Part shown: positions 1 to 9,286 of the stretch, piece after piece
How positions within the stretch are numbered: the stretch's first letter is position 1
Layout of the letters: each line of letters opens with the position of its first letter
Origin: Variovorax boronicumulans NBRC 103145
GTDB taxonomy: Bacteria; Pseudomonadota; Gammaproteobacteria; Burkholderiales; Burkholderiaceae_C
Length of the DNA stretch: 64,000 bases
Assembly (NCBI RefSeq): GCF_001591345.1
Contig: NZ_BCUS01000005.1
Location: forward strand, 1 to 64,000
Reading direction: 5' to 3'
Notes under the pieces: generated by a model
Database searches by the model: none
What the model was told of the DNA's origin: nothing
The model's input: the letters and a program-made list of their open reading frames with translations, nothing else
Program-made: the position numbers and the translations under genes

Positions 1-956
1 TCAAGCGAGCCGTGAGCGCCCCAGTCGCGGCCGGGGTCGAGCCGCTGCGCCAGTTCGGTCCAGGTGGCGCGGATGCCGGCGCGCGTGAGCCGCGACAGCA
101 AGGCGTCGTCGGACGACACATGCGGCGCAAGCAACCCGACCGGCAGGCCTGACGCGCCCGAGGCCGGCGTGTCGGCCGCGTCGAGCACCGTGACTCGCCA
201 GCCGCGCCGCGCGAGGCTGGCGGCGATCGCAGCACCCGCGAGCCCGGCGCCGATCACTGCGCAATGGCCGGGCGCGTCGACGCCTTCGCGCACCAGCTGG
301 CGGCGCCGCACCGTCCAGGCGGGCGCGAACGTGCCACGCAGGCCGGGGCCCGGGTCGAGTTGGAATCCGTTCTGCATCAGCGCATGACGCACCCCGTCGT
401 CGTCGGTGCGGGCTGCGAGGCCGGTGCCCTGGCGGGCGAAGCGCGACACCGCCTTGAGTGTGTCGGGCAAGGCGGTCGCGGGGCCGAAGCCGTCGAGGAA
501 GAGGCTGTCGGCCTCGAAGCGTTGCGCGCGCAGCATCGGCTGCAGCTCGCCCACGCACAGCGTGAGCAGCACGCGGCCGTCGTCGAAGGCCAGCCGGTGA
601 AAGCCCGGCAGCAGCCCGCTCCATTGGCGGGCCAGTTCCTCGGCGAGCGGCGCCAGGGCCAGGTCGGCTTCAGACGCGCGCAGCAGATCGCTGGCCGGCG
701 CCGGATGGGCGTCGACCGCGACGTAATGCAGCAGGCGCGGCCGGTGCGGGTCGGCGCGCCAGGCCTGCCAGGTTGTCAGGAAATGAAGGCCCGGCCCGAA
801 GCCGGTTTCGAGAATCCGCCATTGCGGGCGCCCGGACCAGGCGGCGGGCAGGCCGCAGCCGCCCAAAAACACACGGCGCGAAAGCGCCGGTGTGTCGTTG
901 TCGAGGGGAGGGGTGTCGCCGGAGCGCGCGCCGAGCGGGGTGCCGTCGGCGGCCAC
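1..956 (-). CDS. mnmC: MnmC, bifunctional tRNA wobble-uridine modification enzyme (C-terminus cut off by window edge)
   Basis: Last enzyme of the 5-methylaminomethyl-2-thiouridine pathway at the tRNA wobble base: an FAD oxidase removes the carboxymethyl group and a SAM methyltransferase methylates the product. About 318 codons are in the window. The methyltransferase signature LETGFGPG lies at residues 49-56 (relatives usually read GFGLG), and an FAD dinucleotide motif VIGAGLAG opens the oxidase half at about residue 234. The rest of the oxidase lies beyond base 1. The start is a GTG seven bases after the yggX stop; no upstream ATG or GTG in frame was found. It is probably co-transcribed with yggX. 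Identification is firm; the exact start is less so. Confidence 0.9.
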   Translation of the reverse strand, partial: MAADGTPLGARSGDTPPLDNDTPALSRRVFLGGCGLPAAWSGRPQWRILETGFGPGLHFLTTWQAWRADPHRPRLLHYVAVDAHPAPASDLLRASEADLALAPLAEELARQWSGLLPGFHRLAFDDGRVLLTLCVGELQPMLRAQRFEADSLFLDGFGPATALPDTLKAVSRFARQGTGLAARTDDDGVRHALMQNGFQLDPGPGLRGTFAPAWTVRRRQLVREGVDAPGHCAVIGAGLAGAAIAASLARRGWRVTVLDAADTPASGASGLPVGLLAPHVSSDDALLSRLTRAGIRATWTELAQRLDPGRDWGAHGSL

Positions 957-963
957 GCCGGAC

Positions 964-1239
964 TCAGGCCGCAGGAGGGGGAACGTAGCCTTGCGCCACG
1001 TCGGCGCCTTCGCCGAAGAAGTGCTTTTCCATCTGGCGCGCCAGGTACTGGCGGGCGCGCAGGTCGGCCAGGTTCAGCCGGTTTTCATTGACCAGCATGG
1101 TCTGTTGCTTGAGCCAGGCGGCCCAGGCTTCCTTGCTGACGTTTTCCCACAGGCGCTTGCCCAGGTCGCCGGGGTACGGCGGAAAGTCGAGTCCTTCGGC
1201 CTCTTTGCCGAGCTTGATGCACTGAACCATGCGTGCCAT
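964..1239 (-). CDS. yggX: YggX, probable Fe(2+)-trafficking / oxidative damage protection protein
   Basis: Small cytoplasmic protein (91 aa, the usual family length) that protects iron-sulfur clusters from oxidation and helps their repair. It begins [21 protein letters not shown], with the conserved Cys7 of the family. The ATG is preceded by an AGAGG ribosome-binding site seven bases upstream. It lies immediately upstream of mnmC with seven bases between stop and the next start, so the two probably share a transcript. It is divergent from the sulfate-binding protein gene at 1377. Confidence 0.95.
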   Translation of the reverse strand: MARMVQCIKLGKEAEGLDFPPYPGDLGKRLWENVSKEAWAAWLKQQTMLVNENRLNLADLRARQYLARQMEKHFFGEGADVAQGYVPPPAA

Positions 1240-1290
1240 TTGATTGCCTCTTGTGGGGGAAAGCGGTTGCTTAGTTGATTTGGCTATTAA

Positions 1291-1340
1291 GAACTGAAAA
1301 CTTGGTCGTTCCAGTTCCTATATGTCGTATTCAGAATACG
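1291..1340. promoter_or_regulatory. Two dyads in front of the sulfur block (candidate LysR-type operator)
   Basis: The divergent 137-base gap between yggX and the sulfate-binding protein gene holds two inverted repeats: GAACTG-N15-CAGTTC (1291-1296 and 1312-1317) and a perfect CGTATTC-A-GAATACG (1326-1340). Sulfur assimilation in proteobacteria is normally run by LysR-family CysB and Cbl/SsuR, which bind dyads of this kind upstream of target genes. Assigning these sites to such a regulator is inference; none is encoded in the window. Confidence 0.4.
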
Positions 1341-1376
1341 CAGCTTCATTGATATGCCTTTTTAGAGCAAGACACC

Positions 1377-2426
1377 ATGAGCCTTCGCCGCGACTTTATC
1401 AAGCTTTCCCTGGGTGCCGGCGTGGCCGGTGCCTTGGCCCTGTCGGCATTGCCGTCGTTTTCGCAGGGTGCGGCGGGTGCCAAGGGCCCCGTGACGCTGC
1501 TGAACGTGTCGTACGACCCGACCCGCGAGTTGTACGTGGACTACAACCAGGCCTTCGCCAAGTACTGGAAGGCCAAGACCGGCCAGGACGTGAGCGTCAA
1601 GCAGTCGCACGGCGGCTCGGGCAAGCAGGCGCGCTCGATCATCGACGGCATCGATTCCGACGTGGCCACGCTGGCATTGGGCGGCGACATCGACGCCTTG
1701 GCCACGCACGGCGGCCTCGTCAAGGCCGACTGGCAAAAGCGCCTGCCGCACAACTCGGCCCCCTACACCTCGACCATCGTGTTCCTGGTGAAGAAGGGCA
1801 ACCCCAAGGGCCTGAAGGACTGGGACGACCTGGTCAAGCCCGGCGTGCAGGTGATCACCCCCAATCCCAAGACCTCGGGCGGCGCCCGCTGGAACTACCT
1901 CGCGGCCTGGGAATTCGCCAAGCGCAAGTACGGCGGTGACGCCAAGGCCAAGGAATTCGTCGGCAACCTGTACAAGAACGTGCCCGTGCTCGATACCGGC
2001 GCGCGCGGCTCGACCATCACCTTCGTGCAGCGCGGCGTGGGCGATGTGCTGCTGGCCTGGGAAAACGAAGCCTTCCTGGCGCTGAAGGAATTCGGCCCCG
2101 AGAAGTTCGAGATCGTCGTTCCGTCGATCTCCATCCTGGCCGAGCCCAGCGTGGCGGTGGTCGACAAGGTGGTCGACAAGAAGGGCACGCGCGCCGTGGC
2201 CGAGGAGTACCTGAAGTACCTGTACTCGGACGAAGGCCAGGACATCGCGGGCCGCAACTTCTACCGCCCGACGTCTGACAAGGCCAAGGCCAAGTACGAC
2301 AAGCAGTTCCCCAAGCTCACGCTGGTGACCATCGACGAAGCCTTCGGTGGCTGGGCCAAGGCCGACAAGGCGCATTTCGCCGACGGCGGCTCCTTCGATC
2401 AAATTTACGCGCCCAAGCAGAAGTAA
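1377..2426 (+). CDS. sbp: Periplasmic sulfate/thiosulfate-binding protein (Sbp/CysP family)
   Basis: Captures sulfate in the periplasm and passes it to the CysTWA permease. 349 aa. The N-terminus [18 protein letters not shown] carries a twin-arginine motif followed by a hydrophobic stretch, suggesting Tat export, unlike the second copy at 30626, which has an ordinary Sec-type leader. Family signatures [30 protein letters not shown] and [19 protein letters not shown] are all present. It has no permease genes of its own and leads the sulfonate block, so it presumably works with the transporter at 31643-34552. Thiosulfate versus sulfate preference cannot be read from sequence. Confidence 0.9.
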   Translation: MSLRRDFIKLSLGAGVAGALALSALPSFSQGAAGAKGPVTLLNVSYDPTRELYVDYNQAFAKYWKAKTGQDVSVKQSHGGSGKQARSIIDGIDSDVATLALGGDIDALATHGGLVKADWQKRLPHNSAPYTSTIVFLVKKGNPKGLKDWDDLVKPGVQVITPNPKTSGGARWNYLAAWEFAKRKYGGDAKAKEFVGNLYKNVPVLDTGARGSTITFVQRGVGDVLLAWENEAFLALKEFGPEKFEIVVPSISILAEPSVAVVDKVVDKKGTRAVAEEYLKYLYSDEGQDIAGRNFYRPTSDKAKAKYDKQFPKLTLVTIDEAFGGWAKADKAHFADGGSFDQIYAPKQK

Positions 2427-2525
2427 GCGCAGCTGTTCCGGAATCGATCGCTGGTGGCACCCCGTGGGAGGGCGCCGGGGATCGCTTCGCCCTGAATTTC
2501 TCCCGAAGCCCAACGAAAGTTTCTC

Positions 2526-3110
2526 GTGTCCGTTCTCCTGATTGCCGGCAGCCCTTCGGCCCCGTCCCGTTCCACCGCCTTGCTCGACGCGGTGGGCGAG
2601 CGGCTGGGCCAACGCCATGCGCGCATCGAGCGGCTCGCGATCCGCGACCTGCCGGCGCAGGCGCTGCTGCTGGCCGAGTGGGCGCATCCAGCCATCGAGC
2701 GAGCCATTGCCCAGGTAGCGGCGGCCCGCGTGATCGTGGTGGCCACGCCGGTCTACAAGGCGGCCTACAGCGGCGTGCTGAAGGTCTTTCTCGACCTGCT
2801 CTCGCAGAACGCGCTCAAGGGCAAGACGGTGCTGCCGCTGGCCACCGGCGGCAGCCCGCACCACATGCTTGCGCTCGACTACGCACTGCGGCCCGTGCTG
2901 CAGTCGCTGTCGGCGCGCCACATCCTGCCGGGCGTCTACGCGAGCGATTCGCAGATCGCGTTGACGCCCGAGAACGCCTACCAGGTGCACCAGGACCTGG
3001 CAGAGCGCCTGAACGAGGCCGTCGAGGTGCTCGCAACCGAAGGCCTGAAGCTGCCGGCGACCCATGGCTTCGAGCCGGTTCCTTTCTCCCGTGTGCGATG
3101 TAGCGTCTGA
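2526..3110 (+). CDS. ssuE: SsuE, NAD(P)H-dependent FMN reductase of the alkanesulfonate monooxygenase system
   Basis: Supplies FMNH2 to the monooxygenase SsuD. 194 aa flavodoxin-fold protein. It opens MSVLLIAGSPSAPSRSTALL, the phosphate-binding loop for FMN, and has the family segment VVATPVYKAAYSGVLKVFLD at about residues 72-91. The start is a GTG; the upstream sequence is poor in Shine-Dalgarno character (CGAAAG about 9 bases before), so translation may be modest. It is separated from the next gene by a 122-base gap that contains a hairpin. Confidence 0.9.
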   Translation: MSVLLIAGSPSAPSRSTALLDAVGERLGQRHARIERLAIRDLPAQALLLAEWAHPAIERAIAQVAAARVIVVATPVYKAAYSGVLKVFLDLLSQNALKGKTVLPLATGGSPHHMLALDYALRPVLQSLSARHILPGVYASDSQIALTPENAYQVHQDLAERLNEAVEVLATEGLKLPATHGFEPVPFSRVRCSV

Positions 3111-3113
3111 CGA

Positions 3114-3135
3114 CCGGGTTCCTCGCTGAACCCGG
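3114..3135 (+). other. Perfect 8-bp intercistronic hairpin between ssuE and the first ssuA
   Basis: CCGGGTTC and GAACCCGG flank a six-base loop, starting four bases after the ssuE stop codon. No uridine tract follows directly, so it is not a standard terminator. It could stabilise the 3' end of an ssuE transcript or reduce read-through; role inferred. Confidence 0.5.
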
Positions 3136-3232
3136 CCCCGGCCAGACCTCTTTCCGTTCCCCGTTTTTCGAAGCCGCCTGCGCGCGGCCGGGGGATCGCT
3201 TTGCCTCACGTTTTTGCACCAAGGAATCCCGC

Positions 3233-4270
3233 ATGAACCCCGTCGCTCCCGAAGACTCCGTGTTCGAAGTCGCGCCGCGCTCCTTCTGGCAGGCGCTGCG
3301 CGACCTGGCCATCAGCGCCGTCGTCGTCACCGCCATCGCGCTCATCGTGAGCTTCATCTCCGCCGCCTCGGCACACGCCCAGACGCAGACGAAGGCCAGG
3401 GGCGAGCTGCGCATCGGCTACCAGAAGTCGGCCAGCCTGTTCGTGCTGCAGAAGGCGCAGGGCACGCTCGAGAAGAAGCTCTCGCCGCTGGGCTTCGGCG
3501 TGAAGTGGGTCGAGTTCCCGGCCGGCCCGCAGCTGCTCGAAGGACTGAACGTCGGTGCGGTCGACGTGGGCTATGTCGGCGAGGCGCCGCCCATCTTCGC
3601 GCAGGCCGCGGGGGCGAAGTTCGTCTACTTCGGCTACGACCCGGCCGCACCGCGCGCCGAGGCCATCCTCGTCACCAAGGATTCGCCCATCCGCTCCGTG
3701 GCCGACCTCAAGGGCAAGAAGGTCGCGCTCAACAAGGGCAGCAACGTGCACTACCTGCTCGTGAAGCAGCTGGAGAAAAACGGCCTGAAGCTCTCCGACA
3801 TCCAGCCCGTGTACCTCGCACCCGCCGATGGCCGCGCCGCCTTCGAGAGCAAGAACGTCGACGCCTGGGTGATTTGGGACCCGTTCCAGGCCGCCGCCGA
3901 GAAAGCCACCGGCGCCCGCGTGCTGGCCGATGGCGCGCCGGACGTGGTCAACAACTACCAGTACTACCTGGGCGAGCGCGGCTTCGTGAAGAAGCACCCG
4001 CAGGTGATCGACGCGCTGTTCGCCGATTCGGTGGAGCAGGGCATCTGGCTCAAGAAGAACCTGCGCCAGGCCGCCGAGCTCATCGCGCCGCTGCAGGGCC
4101 TGCCCGTGGACGTGGTCGAGCTGGCGCTGCGCCGCTACGAGTTCAACGTGAAGCCGATCACCGCGGCCGTCGCGGCCGACCAGCAGCAGATCGCCGACAC
4201 CTTCTACGCGCTGAAGCTCATTCCCAAGCCCATCAAGGTCAGCGACGCGGTCGTCACGGCCCAGCCCTGA
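3233..4270 (+). CDS. ssuA: Aliphatic sulfonate-binding protein, SsuA-like (copy 1)
   Basis: Periplasmic binding protein for an organosulfonate ABC transporter. 345 aa, about 25 longer than the next two copies because of an extended N-terminus: charged residues 1-25, then a hydrophobic segment (about 26-48) ending in ASAHAQ, a signal-peptide-like end. The mature part has the SsuA hallmarks ELRIGYQKSASLFVLQ, VGEAPPIFAQAAG, KKVALNKGSNVHY and AWVIWDPFQAAAE. It is followed after 23 bases by a second, closely related copy, indicating tandem duplication and probably divergence in sulfonate preference. Confidence 0.9.
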   Translation: MNPVAPEDSVFEVAPRSFWQALRDLAISAVVVTAIALIVSFISAASAHAQTQTKARGELRIGYQKSASLFVLQKAQGTLEKKLSPLGFGVKWVEFPAGPQLLEGLNVGAVDVGYVGEAPPIFAQAAGAKFVYFGYDPAAPRAEAILVTKDSPIRSVADLKGKKVALNKGSNVHYLLVKQLEKNGLKLSDIQPVYLAPADGRAAFESKNVDAWVIWDPFQAAAEKATGARVLADGAPDVVNNYQYYLGERGFVKKHPQVIDALFADSVEQGIWLKKNLRQAAELIAPLQGLPVDVVELALRRYEFNVKPITAAVAADQQQIADTFYALKLIPKPIKVSDAVVTAQP

Positions 4271-4293
4271 ACAGTTTCGAAGGACCCCATTCC

Positions 4294-5253
4294 ATGACCC
4301 GCATTGCCATTCCCCGCCGCCGCCTGCTCCAGGGCGCGGCCGCCGCCCTCGCGCTGCCGTCGTCGTTCGCCGCGCTGGCGCAGGCCCCCGCGCGCCAGTT
4401 GCGCATCGGCCACCAGAAGGGCTACCTGAGCGTGCTCAAGGCGCGCGGCACGCTCGAGAAGCGGCTCGCGCCGCTGGGCGCCACTGTGAAGTGGACCGAG
4501 TTCACGGCCGGCCCGGTGCAGCTTGAGGCGCTGAACGTCGGCTCGATCGACTTCGGCGACGTGGGCGAAGCGCCGCCCATCTTCGCGCAGGCCGCCGGCG
4601 CGCCGCTGGCCTACGTGGGCGCCACGGTGCCGCGCCCGAAGACCGAGGCGGTGCTGGTGCCCAAGGGCTCGGCCATCCAGACCGTGGCCGACCTCAAGGG
4701 CAAGAAGATCGCGCTCAACAAGGGCTCGAACGTCCACTACTTCATCGTCAAGCTGTTCGAGAAGCATGGTCTGGCGTACAGCGACCTGAACCTGGTCTAC
4801 CTGCCGCCGGCCGATGCGCGCGCCGCCTTCGAAAAAGGCTCGGTCGATGCCTGGGTGATCTGGGACCCGTTCCTGGCCGCCGCGCAGCAGTCGCTCGACG
4901 CGCGCATCCTGGCCGACGCCGTGGGCGTGGTCGGCAACCGCGCCTACTACTTCTCGTCGCTCGACTACGTGGCGAAGAACGCCGACGTGCTGGCCGTTGC
5001 GATCGAAGAGGTCAACAAGATCGACCAGTGGGGCGCCGCCCACCGCAACGAACTGGCGACCGAGCTGTCGGCCATTTGGGGCTTGCCCAAGGCCGTGGCC
5101 GACCTGTCGCAAGGCCGCACCGCCTACGGCACCGGCCCGATCACCAAGGCCATCCTGGCCGAGCAGCAGCAGATCGCCGACACCTTCTTCGCGCTCAAGC
5201 TGATCCCCAGAAAGATCAATGTGCTCGAAGCCGCCGGCGCGGGGATCGCGTGA
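4294..5253 (+). CDS. ssuA: Aliphatic sulfonate-binding protein, SsuA-like (copy 2)
   Basis: Second of three SsuA-like proteins in this operon. 319 aa. The N-terminus MTRIAIPRRRLLQGAAAALAL has an arginine cluster before the hydrophobic core, consistent with a Tat or Sec leader ending near ALAQA. It shares with copy 1 the segments [41 protein letters not shown] and the C-terminal QQIADTFFALKLIPRKI. The ATG follows an AAGGA ribosome-binding site. Its stop codon overlaps the start of a short reading frame at 5253. Confidence 0.9.
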   Translation: MTRIAIPRRRLLQGAAAALALPSSFAALAQAPARQLRIGHQKGYLSVLKARGTLEKRLAPLGATVKWTEFTAGPVQLEALNVGSIDFGDVGEAPPIFAQAAGAPLAYVGATVPRPKTEAVLVPKGSAIQTVADLKGKKIALNKGSNVHYFIVKLFEKHGLAYSDLNLVYLPPADARAAFEKGSVDAWVIWDPFLAAAQQSLDARILADAVGVVGNRAYYFSSLDYVAKNADVLAVAIEEVNKIDQWGAAHRNELATELSAIWGLPKAVADLSQGRTAYGTGPITKAILAEQQQIADTFFALKLIPRKINVLEAAGAGIA

Positions 5254-5372
5254 TGGCCACCGTGTTGTCGACTGCGCTGCACGAACGCGCCGGCCACGTG
5301 CTGGCCATCACGGCGCGCGCCTGGGGTGTCGTGTCTGCGGCGCGCCGCCTTCCTTTCCTGCTTGCCGTCTGA
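5253..5372 (+). CDS. Possible 39-residue small protein between ssuA copy 2 and ssuD
   Basis: An ATG overlapping the ssuA stop by one base (TGATG) opens a 39-codon frame with a GGGGA sequence upstream. The product has no cysteine, is basic (several Arg, two His), and ends in a hydrophobic stretch RLPFLLAV. Translational coupling to ssuA and the absence of other content in the 152-base gap before ssuD argue that it may be expressed. No family is recognised; it could also be an untranslated spacer, since short open frames are common in DNA this GC-rich. Confidence 0.35.
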   Translation: MATVLSTALHERAGHVLAITARAWGVVSAARRLPFLLAV

Positions 5373-5405
5373 ACGGGCAAGCCAACGAACGATCGAGAGT
5401 TTCCG

Positions 5406-6575
5406 ATGCAGATCTTCTGGTTCCTCCCCACGCACGGCGACAGCCGTTACCTCGGCACGAGCGAAGGCGCGCGCGCCGTCGACCTGCCGTACCTGCAGCA
5501 GATCGCCGGCGCGGCCGACCACCTCGGCTACGAAGGCGTGCTGATTCCCACCGGCCGCTCCTGCGAAGACCCGTGGGTGATCGCGTCCAGCCTGATCGGC
5601 GCGACGAAGAAGCTCAAGTTCCTGGTGGCCGTGCGCCCCGGGCTGCACCAGCCCAGCCTGGCCGCGCGCATGGCCGCGACCTTCGACCGGCTCTCGGGCG
5701 GGCGCCTGCTCGTGAACCTCGTCACCGGCGGCGACCAGGCCGAGTTGGAAGGCGACGGCGTTTACCTCGACCATGCGGCGCGCTACGAGCAGTCGGCCGA
5801 GTTCATCCGCATCTGGCGCGAGATCATCGCGCGCAGCCACGAGACCGGCACCTACGACTACGAAGGCAAGCACCTGAGCGTGAAGGGCGCGCGGCTGCTG
5901 TTTCCGCCGGTGCAGAAGCCCTATCCGCCCGTGTGGTTCGGCGGCTCTTCTGCGGCGGCGCATGACCTCGCGGCCGAGCAGGTCGACGCCTACCTGACCT
6001 GGGGCGAACCGCCCGCGGAAGTGTCCAAGAAGATCGCCGACGTGCGCGCTCGCGCCGAACGCCAGGGCCGCAGCGTGCAGTTCGGCATCCGCCTGCACGT
6101 GATCGTGCGCGAGACCGAAGACGCCGCCTGGAAGGCGGCCGAAGAACTCATCAGCCGCGTCGATGACGAGACCGTCGCGCGCGCCCAGGCCGCCTTTGCG
6201 CGCATGGACTCCGAAGGCCAGCGCCGCATGGCCGCGCTGCATGCTGGCGGCGCCAAGCGTGGGCGCGCCGACCTGGAGATTGCGCCCAACCTGTGGGCTG
6301 GCGTGGGCCTGGTGCGCGGTGGCGCGGGCACGGCGCTGGTCGGCGACGCCAAGACCGTGGCGGCGCGCATCGAGGAGTACGCGGCGCTGGGCATCGACAA
6401 GTTCATCTTCTCGGGCTACCCGCACCTCGAAGAGGCCTACCGCTTCGCCGAGCTGGTGTTCCCGCTGCTCTCGCGCAAGGCCAAGGCGCAACTCGCAGGC
6501 GGCTCGCTGAGTGGTCCCTTCGGCGAGGTCGTCGCCAACCTCGACGCGCCCTCGCGCCTCGTCTCCCAAAGCTGA
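5406..6575 (+). CDS. ssuD: SsuD, FMNH2-dependent alkanesulfonate monooxygenase
   Basis: Cleaves the C-S bond of alkanesulfonates with O2 and reduced flavin, giving an aldehyde and sulfite for cysteine synthesis. 389 aa, near the usual length for SsuD. TIM-barrel luciferase-like fold: [17 protein letters not shown] at the start, [11 protein letters not shown] with Cys53 (the conserved active-site cysteine), NLVTGGD at about 104-110, WFGGSS at about 177-182 and GIRLHVIV with Arg229 and His231, equivalents of residues needed in the E. coli enzyme. It sits between binding-protein and permease genes and depends on SsuE at 2526. Confidence 0.96.
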   Translation: MQIFWFLPTHGDSRYLGTSEGARAVDLPYLQQIAGAADHLGYEGVLIPTGRSCEDPWVIASSLIGATKKLKFLVAVRPGLHQPSLAARMAATFDRLSGGRLLVNLVTGGDQAELEGDGVYLDHAARYEQSAEFIRIWREIIARSHETGTYDYEGKHLSVKGARLLFPPVQKPYPPVWFGGSSAAAHDLAAEQVDAYLTWGEPPAEVSKKIADVRARAERQGRSVQFGIRLHVIVRETEDAAWKAAEELISRVDDETVARAQAAFARMDSEGQRRMAALHAGGAKRGRADLEIAPNLWAGVGLVRGGAGTALVGDAKTVAARIEEYAALGIDKFIFSGYPHLEEAYRFAELVFPLLSRKAKAQLAGGSLSGPFGEVVANLDAPSRLVSQS

Positions 6576-6583
6576 GGACACGC

Positions 6584-7444
6584 ATGACCGAACAAGTACA
6601 GGAACTGCCGGCGGTGGCACCGGCATCGAACACCGCAGGGGACGCAGGCAGCGCGCTGCGAGGCTTCGGCCTCAACGTCGCGAAGCGGCTCATTCCGTGG
6701 CTGGTGCCCGTGGGGCTGATCGTCGTCTGGCAGATCGCCTCGTCGCTGGGTTGGCTCTCGACGCGCGTGCTGCCGGCACCGCTCGACGTGGTCAAGGCCG
6801 CATGGACGCTCACCGTGTCCGGCGAACTCTGGACGCACGTGAAGGTGAGCGCGGGCCGCGCGCTTGCGGGCCTCGCCATTGGCGGCGGCGCGGGGCTGGC
6901 GCTGGGCCTGCTCACGGGCTCGGTGAAGTTCTTCGAGACGCTGCTCGACTCCACCATCCAGATGGTGCGCAACATCCCGGCGCTGGCGCTCATTCCGCTG
7001 GTGATCCTGTGGTTCGGCATCGACGAATCGGCCAAGCTCTTCTTGATCTCGGTGTCGGTGTTCTTCCCGATCTACCTGAACACCTTCCACGGCATCCGCA
7101 ACGTCGATCCGCAGCTCATCGAAATGGGGCGCACCTACGGCCTGTCGCGCTGGCAGCTGTACCGCGAGGTGATCCTGCCGGGTGCGCTGTCGTCGATCCT
7201 GGTGGGCCTGCGCTTCTCGCTGGGCCTGATGTGGGTGATCCTCATCGTGGCGGAGACCATCTCGGCGCAGGCCGGCATCGGCTACCTCACGATGAACGCC
7301 CGCGAGTTCCTGCAGACCGACATCGTGCTGGTGGGCATCCTGCTGTACGCACTGCTAGGCAAGCTGGCCGACCTGTTCGCACGCGGCCTGGAGCAGTGGT
7401 GGCTGCGCTGGCACCCGGGCTACCAGAAGAAGCCGGCGAAGTGA
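6584..7444 (+). CDS. ssuC: SsuC, sulfonate ABC transporter permease
   Basis: Inner-membrane channel for sulfonates, 286 aa with about six hydrophobic segments. The motif EMGRTYGLSRWQLYREVILPGALSS (split here as EMGRTYGLSRW plus LYREVILPGAL) is the EAA-type loop that docks with the ATPase SsuB. The ATG starts eight bases after the ssuD stop and follows a GAGGACACGC ribosome-binding region, so it is co-translated with ssuD. It is the only permease for the three SsuA-like proteins of the cluster. Confidence 0.95.
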   Translation: MTEQVQELPAVAPASNTAGDAGSALRGFGLNVAKRLIPWLVPVGLIVVWQIASSLGWLSTRVLPAPLDVVKAAWTLTVSGELWTHVKVSAGRALAGLAIGGGAGLALGLLTGSVKFFETLLDSTIQMVRNIPALALIPLVILWFGIDESAKLFLISVSVFFPIYLNTFHGIRNVDPQLIEMGRTYGLSRWQLYREVILPGALSSILVGLRFSLGLMWVILIVAETISAQAGIGYLTMNAREFLQTDIVLVGILLYALLGKLADLFARGLEQWWLRWHPGYQKKPAK

Positions 7445-7455
7445 GGGCAGGGCAC

Positions 7456-8415
7456 ATGAACCAAATCATCAATCGACGTACCGCCATTGCGACGCTGGGC
7501 GCGCTGAGTGCCGGTGCCGTGCTGGCACAGCAACAACGGCCCGCCACGGTGCGCTTCGGCTACCAGAAGTCGTCCACGCTGATCGCACTGCTGAAGGTGC
7601 AGGGCACGCTGGAGAAGCAGCTCGCACCGCTCAACGTCACCCTGAGCTGGCACGAGTTCACCAGCGGCCTGCCGCTGCTGGAGGCGCTGAACCTCGACAA
7701 CCTGGACATCAGCGCCGACGTGGCCGACACCGTGCCCGTGTTCGCACAAGCGGCCGGTGCGGACCTGACCTTCCTGGCGCAGGAAGCGCCGTCGCCCGCC
7801 GCGCAGGCCATCGTCGTGCGCGACGAGTCGCCGCTCAAGACCGTGGCCGATCTCAAGGGCAGGAAGGTCGGCTTTGCAAAGGCGGCCGGCGCGCACTACC
7901 TGCTGATCGCCGCGCTGGAGAAGGCCGGCCTGTCGTTCAAGGACATCGAGCCTGCGTACCTCACGCCCGCCGACGGCCGCGCCGCCTTCGAGAAGGGCGC
8001 CATCGACGCCTGGGTCGTGTGGGACCCGTTCCTGGCCGCCGCCCAGCGCCAGTCGAAGGTGCGCATCCTGGCCGACGGCGCGGGCATCGCGTCGTACCAG
8101 CGCTACTACCTGGCAAGCACCAAGTTCGCGAAGGCGCGGCCCGACGTGCTGCGCGTGGTCTACGCCGAACTCGAGAAGACCGGTAAGTGGGTCAAGCAGC
8201 ACCCGAAGGAAGCCGCGGCCTTGCTCGCACCCGTGTGGGGGCTCGACGCCCCGACCATCGAGCAGGCCAACAGCCGCCGCAGCTACGCCGTGCGGCCGGT
8301 GGTGGCCGGCGGGCTGGCCGAACAGCAGCGCATCGCCGATGCCTTCTTCGCCGAGAAGCTGCTGCCCAGAAAAATCGATGCGCTGAACGTGGCGCTGTTC
8401 AACCCCGGGGCCTGA
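7456..8415 (+). CDS. ssuA: Aliphatic sulfonate-binding protein, SsuA-like (copy 3)
   Basis: Third SsuA-like protein, 319 aa, leader [20 protein letters not shown] ending near VLAQQ. It is more diverged than copies 1 and 2: the ligand-region segment that reads VGEAPPIFAQAAG there is [13 protein letters not shown] here, and KGSNVHY is replaced by KAAGAHY. It retains [13 protein letters not shown] and a C-terminal [10 protein letters not shown] segment. The changes fall in the region that contacts ligand in this family, so a different sulfonate or sulfate ester is likely (inference). Placed between permease and ATPase genes. Confidence 0.88.
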   Translation: MNQIINRRTAIATLGALSAGAVLAQQQRPATVRFGYQKSSTLIALLKVQGTLEKQLAPLNVTLSWHEFTSGLPLLEALNLDNLDISADVADTVPVFAQAAGADLTFLAQEAPSPAAQAIVVRDESPLKTVADLKGRKVGFAKAAGAHYLLIAALEKAGLSFKDIEPAYLTPADGRAAFEKGAIDAWVVWDPFLAAAQRQSKVRILADGAGIASYQRYYLASTKFAKARPDVLRVVYAELEKTGKWVKQHPKEAAALLAPVWGLDAPTIEQANSRRSYAVRPVVAGGLAEQQRIADAFFAEKLLPRKIDALNVALFNPGA

Positions 8416-8419
8416 ATTC

Positions 8420-9250
8420 ATGAGTGCCGTTCTCAAAGACATCCAACCCCAAGCCATCGCCGGTGGCGTGCGCCTCGAGGCGCGCGGCCTGCACAAGCGC
8501 TATGGCGCGCGCGAGGTGCTGCGCAACACGCAGCTGACCATCGAGCCGGGCCAGTTCATCGCCATCGTGGGGCGCAGCGGCTGCGGCAAGAGCACGCTGC
8601 TGCGGCTCATCGCGGGCCTGGAAGAAGCCACCTCTGGTGGCCTGTACACCGACGGCAAGGCCGTGCGCGGCCTGCACGACGACACGCGCATCATGTTCCA
8701 GGAGGCGCGCCTGTTGCCCTGGCGCCGCGTGCTCGACAACGTGACGCTGGGCCTGCCGAACGACGCCAAGGCGCGCGGCAAGGAAGTGCTGGCGCAGGTC
8801 GGCCTGGCCGACCGCGAGAACGAATGGCCGGCGCGCCTGTCGGGCGGGCAGCGCCAGCGCGTGGCCCTGGCGCGTGCGCTGGTGCACCACCCGCGCCTGC
8901 TGCTGCTCGACGAGCCGCTGGGCGCGCTCGACGCGCTCACGCGCATCGAGATGCACCGCCTCATCGAGAACCTGTGGCAGCGCCACCGCTTCACCGCGCT
9001 GCTGGTGACGCACGATGTGCAGGAAGCCGTGGCGCTGGCCGACCGCGTGATCCTCATCGAGGACGGCCGCATCGCGCTCGACGAGAACATCGCGCTGGCC
9101 CGCCCGCGCTCGCAGGGCGACCCGGCCTTTGCCGCGATCGAAAAACGAATCCTCGACCGGGTGCTGCAGAAGTCCGAAGAGACCGATGTGGAAAGCACCG
9201 ATGCCAGCTGGCTCACGCCTCAAGCTCATGCCTTGCGCTGGGCGATCTGA
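8420..9250 (+). CDS. ssuB: SsuB, sulfonate ABC transporter ATP-binding protein
   Basis: Powers SsuC-mediated uptake. 276 aa. Walker [10 protein letters not shown] at 51-59, signature LSGGQRQR at 140-147, Walker B LLLLDEP at about 160-166 and the switch histidine in VTHDVQEA. The start codon lies four bases after the third ssuA copy, so expression is coupled. The C-terminal 40 residues beyond the nucleotide-binding domain are longer than a minimal ATPase but typical for SsuB. Confidence 0.95.
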   Translation: MSAVLKDIQPQAIAGGVRLEARGLHKRYGAREVLRNTQLTIEPGQFIAIVGRSGCGKSTLLRLIAGLEEATSGGLYTDGKAVRGLHDDTRIMFQEARLLPWRRVLDNVTLGLPNDAKARGKEVLAQVGLADRENEWPARLSGGQRQRVALARALVHHPRLLLLDEPLGALDALTRIEMHRLIENLWQRHRFTALLVTHDVQEAVALADRVILIEDGRIALDENIALARPRSQGDPAFAAIEKRILDRVLQKSEETDVESTDASWLTPQAHALRWAI

Positions 9251-9286
9251 GTCGTTTCATCCATTCCCCCTTTGAAAGGCAGTCGC

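Noticed and set aside
1..624. Arg/Ala-rich minus-strand frame at the window edge
   Set aside because: It is a shifted frame of mnmC, which has the real motifs.
3114..3135. Hairpin after ssuE as a transcription terminator
   Set aside because: No T tract follows and the next gene belongs to the same pathway.
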